A DNA stretch of 7,425 nucleotides from Gammaproteobacteria bacterium UBA4475 (lineage in GTDB: Bacteria > Pseudomonadota > Gammaproteobacteria > Pseudomonadales > Azotimanducaceae), in NCBI GenBank assembly GCA_002389265.1, contig DGOD01000149.1:1-7425 (forward strand), read 5' to 3'. Shown here one piece after another: positions 5,658-7,425 of this stretch. The translations under genes were made by a program, and so were the position numbers. The notes beneath the pieces are model-generated. The model was not told where the DNA came from, made no database searches, and saw only the letters and a list, made by a program, of their open reading frames with translations. Each line of letters starts with the position of its first letter. Position 1 is the stretch's first letter.

Positions 5658-7247
5658 ATGAAAAATCGAAATCTCGTATCGCATTTTAAAATCGGTGCAC
5701 TGGCTGCGTTGCTGCCCTTGTCATTGTTTGCGGACGCTCAGCCAGCTGTGGTGAGCTTGTCGAATACGCCTGCCCCGAGCCAGGCCGAAGGGTCGAAACC
5801 AAACATTGTGTTCTTGATGACCGATGACCAGCGCTGGGACACGTTTGGTTGCTACGGTCGCCCTGAGTTTAAGACGGTAACGATTGATCGCTTGGCGTCA
5901 GAGGGGGTCATTTTTGATAAGGCTTATCATGCGGTAGCGATCTGTATGCCGAGTCGGGTGAGCATCATGACGGGTCGATACTTCGCGAGCCATAACAGTG
6001 GCTTTACCTACCCGCATGACACGCCGGTTTCTAGCGAAGACTTGGCTGATACTTATCATGCTCGACTGAAGGTATCGGGGTATCGCAGTGGTTTTATCGG
6101 TAAGTTCGGCTTTTACATAGAGGGTGGAGACAAGCTCGCTATAGCGGACTTAAAAAAGCACTTTGACTACTTTGATGCAAATAGAGGACATACGAACTTT
6201 GGTGGTGGTCGCTGGGCCGAGACTCCTGAGACCTTTGACAATTTATCAAAAGGCCGAGCGCGCACGGAGCGCACCCTTAAAAAAGGGGACTCCATGATCC
6301 GCTTCCTCGAAACGCAGCCAGCAGATCAGCCGTTTATTCTCTCGATCAGCTTTGATGCGGTCAAGAATGACAGAGATCAAGACATGCACGTTCCAGATAA
6401 GGCGCTCTTCGAGAAGACGGAAATGACCGTCCCTGCTAACTGGGTCGAAGGAGCTAACAAAAAGCTGCCCGAGGTCGTCCAGAAAAATGCGAGAGGCTAT
6501 AAACTCCACCTCCAGAGAACGAGCACCCCGGAACTCTACCAGACCCTCGCAAGACGCTTCGCGGCGCAAGGTGTGACCGTCGATACCCAAGTGGCCAGAT
6601 TGATTGAGAAGCTCAAAGAGATGAAGGTGCTCGATAATACGGTCATTATTTACACCAGTGATAATGGTCGGCAGCATGGTTCCCAAGGGATCTATGATAA
6701 GTGTTTGCTCTTCGAAGAGTCGATTAAAGCGCCCTTAATAATCTGGGATGGACGTGTGGCAGGTGAAGGAAAAGGGAAGCGTGTAGATCCTCTCGTTTCC
6801 TCTACCGATTATGCGCCAACCATCCTGACCCTAGCAGGAGTGGAAGTGCCCGCCAAGATGCTGGGGAAAAGCTTAACGGGGATTCTTGATGGGACACAAG
6901 ACCTGAGCCAATGGCGTGACGCGAACTTTATCGAGAACCTGTTCATTCAAGAGGTTCATTCGGCTGGAGTCGTGGCTAAGAGGGCTGGAAAAACAGCTGA
7001 TTTTGAAGCGATCAATAAGGATATTATAGCGAATAACCGTTCTTACCGGAGTCGTGGGGTAGTCACCAAGCGTTTCAAATACTTTAGCTACTACGAACAC
7101 AATCCTCAAGTAGAGGAGCTCTATGATTTGGAGGCGGATCCTCACGAACAGAACAACCTCATTTCCAATCCCGAATATGCGACTATTCTATCTAATCTGC
7201 GCGAGCAGACTGAGACGCTCCATACTCAAGCCACAGCAAAACCTTAA
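5658..7247 (+). CDS. exported S1-family sulfatase with repeat-derived linker (third of three)
   Basis: A 529-residue exported sulfatase. The signal peptide ends near Ala25-Asp-Ala27. A linker of about 20 residues (28-47), longer than in its neighbours, precedes the first strand, PNIVFLMTDDQRW (48-60), with metal ligands Asp56 and Asp57. Cys96 in CMPSRVSIMTG is the formylglycine precursor with a complete signature. Asp335-Asn336 (YTSDNG), His340 and Lys348 (YDKCLLFEES) complete most of the metal and sulfate site. Two usual histidines are absent: the 'GKWH' motif reads IGKFGFY (Lys149 present, Gly151 at the His position), and the strand that normally carries 'PH' reads SISFDAVKNDRD (229-240). 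The end ELYDLEADPHEQNNL (487-501) is the typical C-terminal subdomain. The distal half resembles the first sulfatase. The gene follows the second by 22 bases and precedes the lipoprotein by 14, without a Shine-Dalgarno. Sulfatase family membership is firm; the missing histidines may be a subfamily trait or may alter specificity. Confidence 0.9.
   Translation: MKNRNLVSHFKIGALAALLPLSLFADAQPAVVSLSNTPAPSQAEGSKPNIVFLMTDDQRWDTFGCYGRPEFKTVTIDRLASEGVIFDKAYHAVAICMPSRVSIMTGRYFASHNSGFTYPHDTPVSSEDLADTYHARLKVSGYRSGFIGKFGFYIEGGDKLAIADLKKHFDYFDANRGHTNFGGGRWAETPETFDNLSKGRARTERTLKKGDSMIRFLETQPADQPFILSISFDAVKNDRDQDMHVPDKALFEKTEMTVPANWVEGANKKLPEVVQKNARGYKLHLQRTSTPELYQTLARRFAAQGVTVDTQVARLIEKLKEMKVLDNTVIIYTSDNGRQHGSQGIYDKCLLFEESIKAPLIIWDGRVAGEGKGKRVDPLVSSTDYAPTILTLAGVEVPAKMLGKSLTGILDGTQDLSQWRDANFIENLFIQEVHSAGVVAKRAGKTADFEAINKDIIANNRSYRSRGVVTKRFKYFSYYEHNPQVEELYDLEADPHEQNNLISNPEYATILSNLREQTETLHTQATAKP
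5736..5764 (+). repeat. 29-bp segment shared with the second sulfatase gene, copy 2
   Basis: This segment encodes AQPAVVSLSN just after the signal peptide of sulfatase 3 and differs at three of 29 positions from 3833-3861. It ends in GTGAGCTTGTCGAA (5751-5764), a repeat-like half-unit directly followed by the 33-bp insertion. Confidence 0.65.
5765..5797 (+). repeat. 33-bp in-frame insertion resembling a dispersed palindromic-repeat unit
   Basis: Compared with sulfatase 2, where VSLS runs straight into KPNI, sulfatase 3 carries 11 extra codons here (NTPAPSQAEGS). The insertion is exactly 33 bases and leaves TCGAA on both sides (5760-5764 and 5793-5797). Its core, GAGCCAGGCCGAAGGGTCGAA minus its last base (from 5777), is close to the common repeat form GAGCC-TG(T/C)CGAAGGGTCGA, recognised from memory of such elements and not from a search. 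It forms a disordered-looking linker rich in Pro, Ala and Ser between signal peptide and catalytic domain. Confidence 0.5.
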
Positions 7248-7261
7248 GTGCCAGTGTTACT

Positions 7262-7425
7262 ATGAAAATGAAAATATTTAGAATGCTTCCCTTCTTCCTG
7301 CTTGCTGCTGCGATCAGTTGTGAGGGCCAAGAAAAGCAAACCAATCAGACCTGGACGATTGATACGCAAGCAGACTGGAACGAAAGCCTCGTGGAGAAGA
7401 ATGGGGTGGAAATTTCCGATGGATT
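7262..7425 (+). CDS. predicted lipoprotein, N-terminal part (cut by right edge)
   Basis: An open frame from ATG 7262 runs off the window after 54 complete codons. MKMKIFRMLP is followed by a hydrophobic run, FFLLAAAIS, and Cys20, a plausible lipobox (AIS-C), then a polar stretch, EGQEKQTNQT. This suggests a lipid-anchored exported protein. The following segment, TWTIDTQADWNESLVEKNG (30-48), resembles the start of beta-sandwich or lectin-like carbohydrate-active proteins, but too little is present to name a family. It begins 14 bases after the third sulfatase, in the same direction and without a Shine-Dalgarno, so it is probably in the same operon and acts on the same polysaccharide. An in-frame ATG at 7268 is an alternative start. 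Gene call good; function unknown. Confidence 0.75.
   Translation, partial: MKMKIFRMLPFFLLAAAISCEGQEKQTNQTWTIDTQADWNESLVEKNGVEISDG

Overview
The window looks like part of a polysaccharide-utilisation cluster from a marine bacterium of the PVC group, most likely Verrucomicrobiota (Lentimonas/Coraliomargarita-like). This is inferred from the gene content: exported sulfatases packed beside a fucosidase, moderate GC, and genes without Shine-Dalgarno sequences. No rRNA or marker gene is present to prove it. The cluster resembles the sulfatase-plus-GH29 clusters known from fucoidan-degrading Verrucomicrobiota.

Left edge (1-640): the first 229 bases hold, on the minus strand, the N-terminal 76 residues of an alpha/beta-hydrolase of the MenH-like type. 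The gene runs off the left edge and its reading frame has no ATG, GTG or TTG start. Facing away from it is a degenerate serine recombinase (279-639). Its start, Shine-Dalgarno and 'LVEALDRLSRNK' motif survive, but the coding sequence is spread over three frames and stops just before the sugar-degradation genes.

Main operon (672-7425, plus strand): a secreted GH29 alpha-L-fucosidase, three exported S1-type sulfatases of different types, and the start of a predicted lipoprotein cut by the right edge. The gaps are 51, 17, 22 and 14 bases, there is no visible terminator, and all genes point the same way, so co-transcription is likely. All four complete genes carry signal peptides, so desulfation and fucose release should occur outside the cytoplasm. 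The likely job is stepwise removal of sulfate esters and terminal fucose from a sulfated fucan. The formylglycine-generating enzyme, transporters and fucose catabolism genes are not in the window.

Notable details: a 33-bp in-frame insertion resembling a dispersed palindromic repeat in the linker of the third sulfatase; a 29-bp stretch (26 identical) shared by the second and third sulfatase genes at the end of their signal-peptide regions; a perfect 7-3-7 palindrome overlapping the fucosidase start codon; and departures from usual sulfatase active-site residues in the first and third enzymes. I found no wholly new system. The clearest hidden items are the recombinase relic, the unusual-start hydrolase and the repeat-derived linker.
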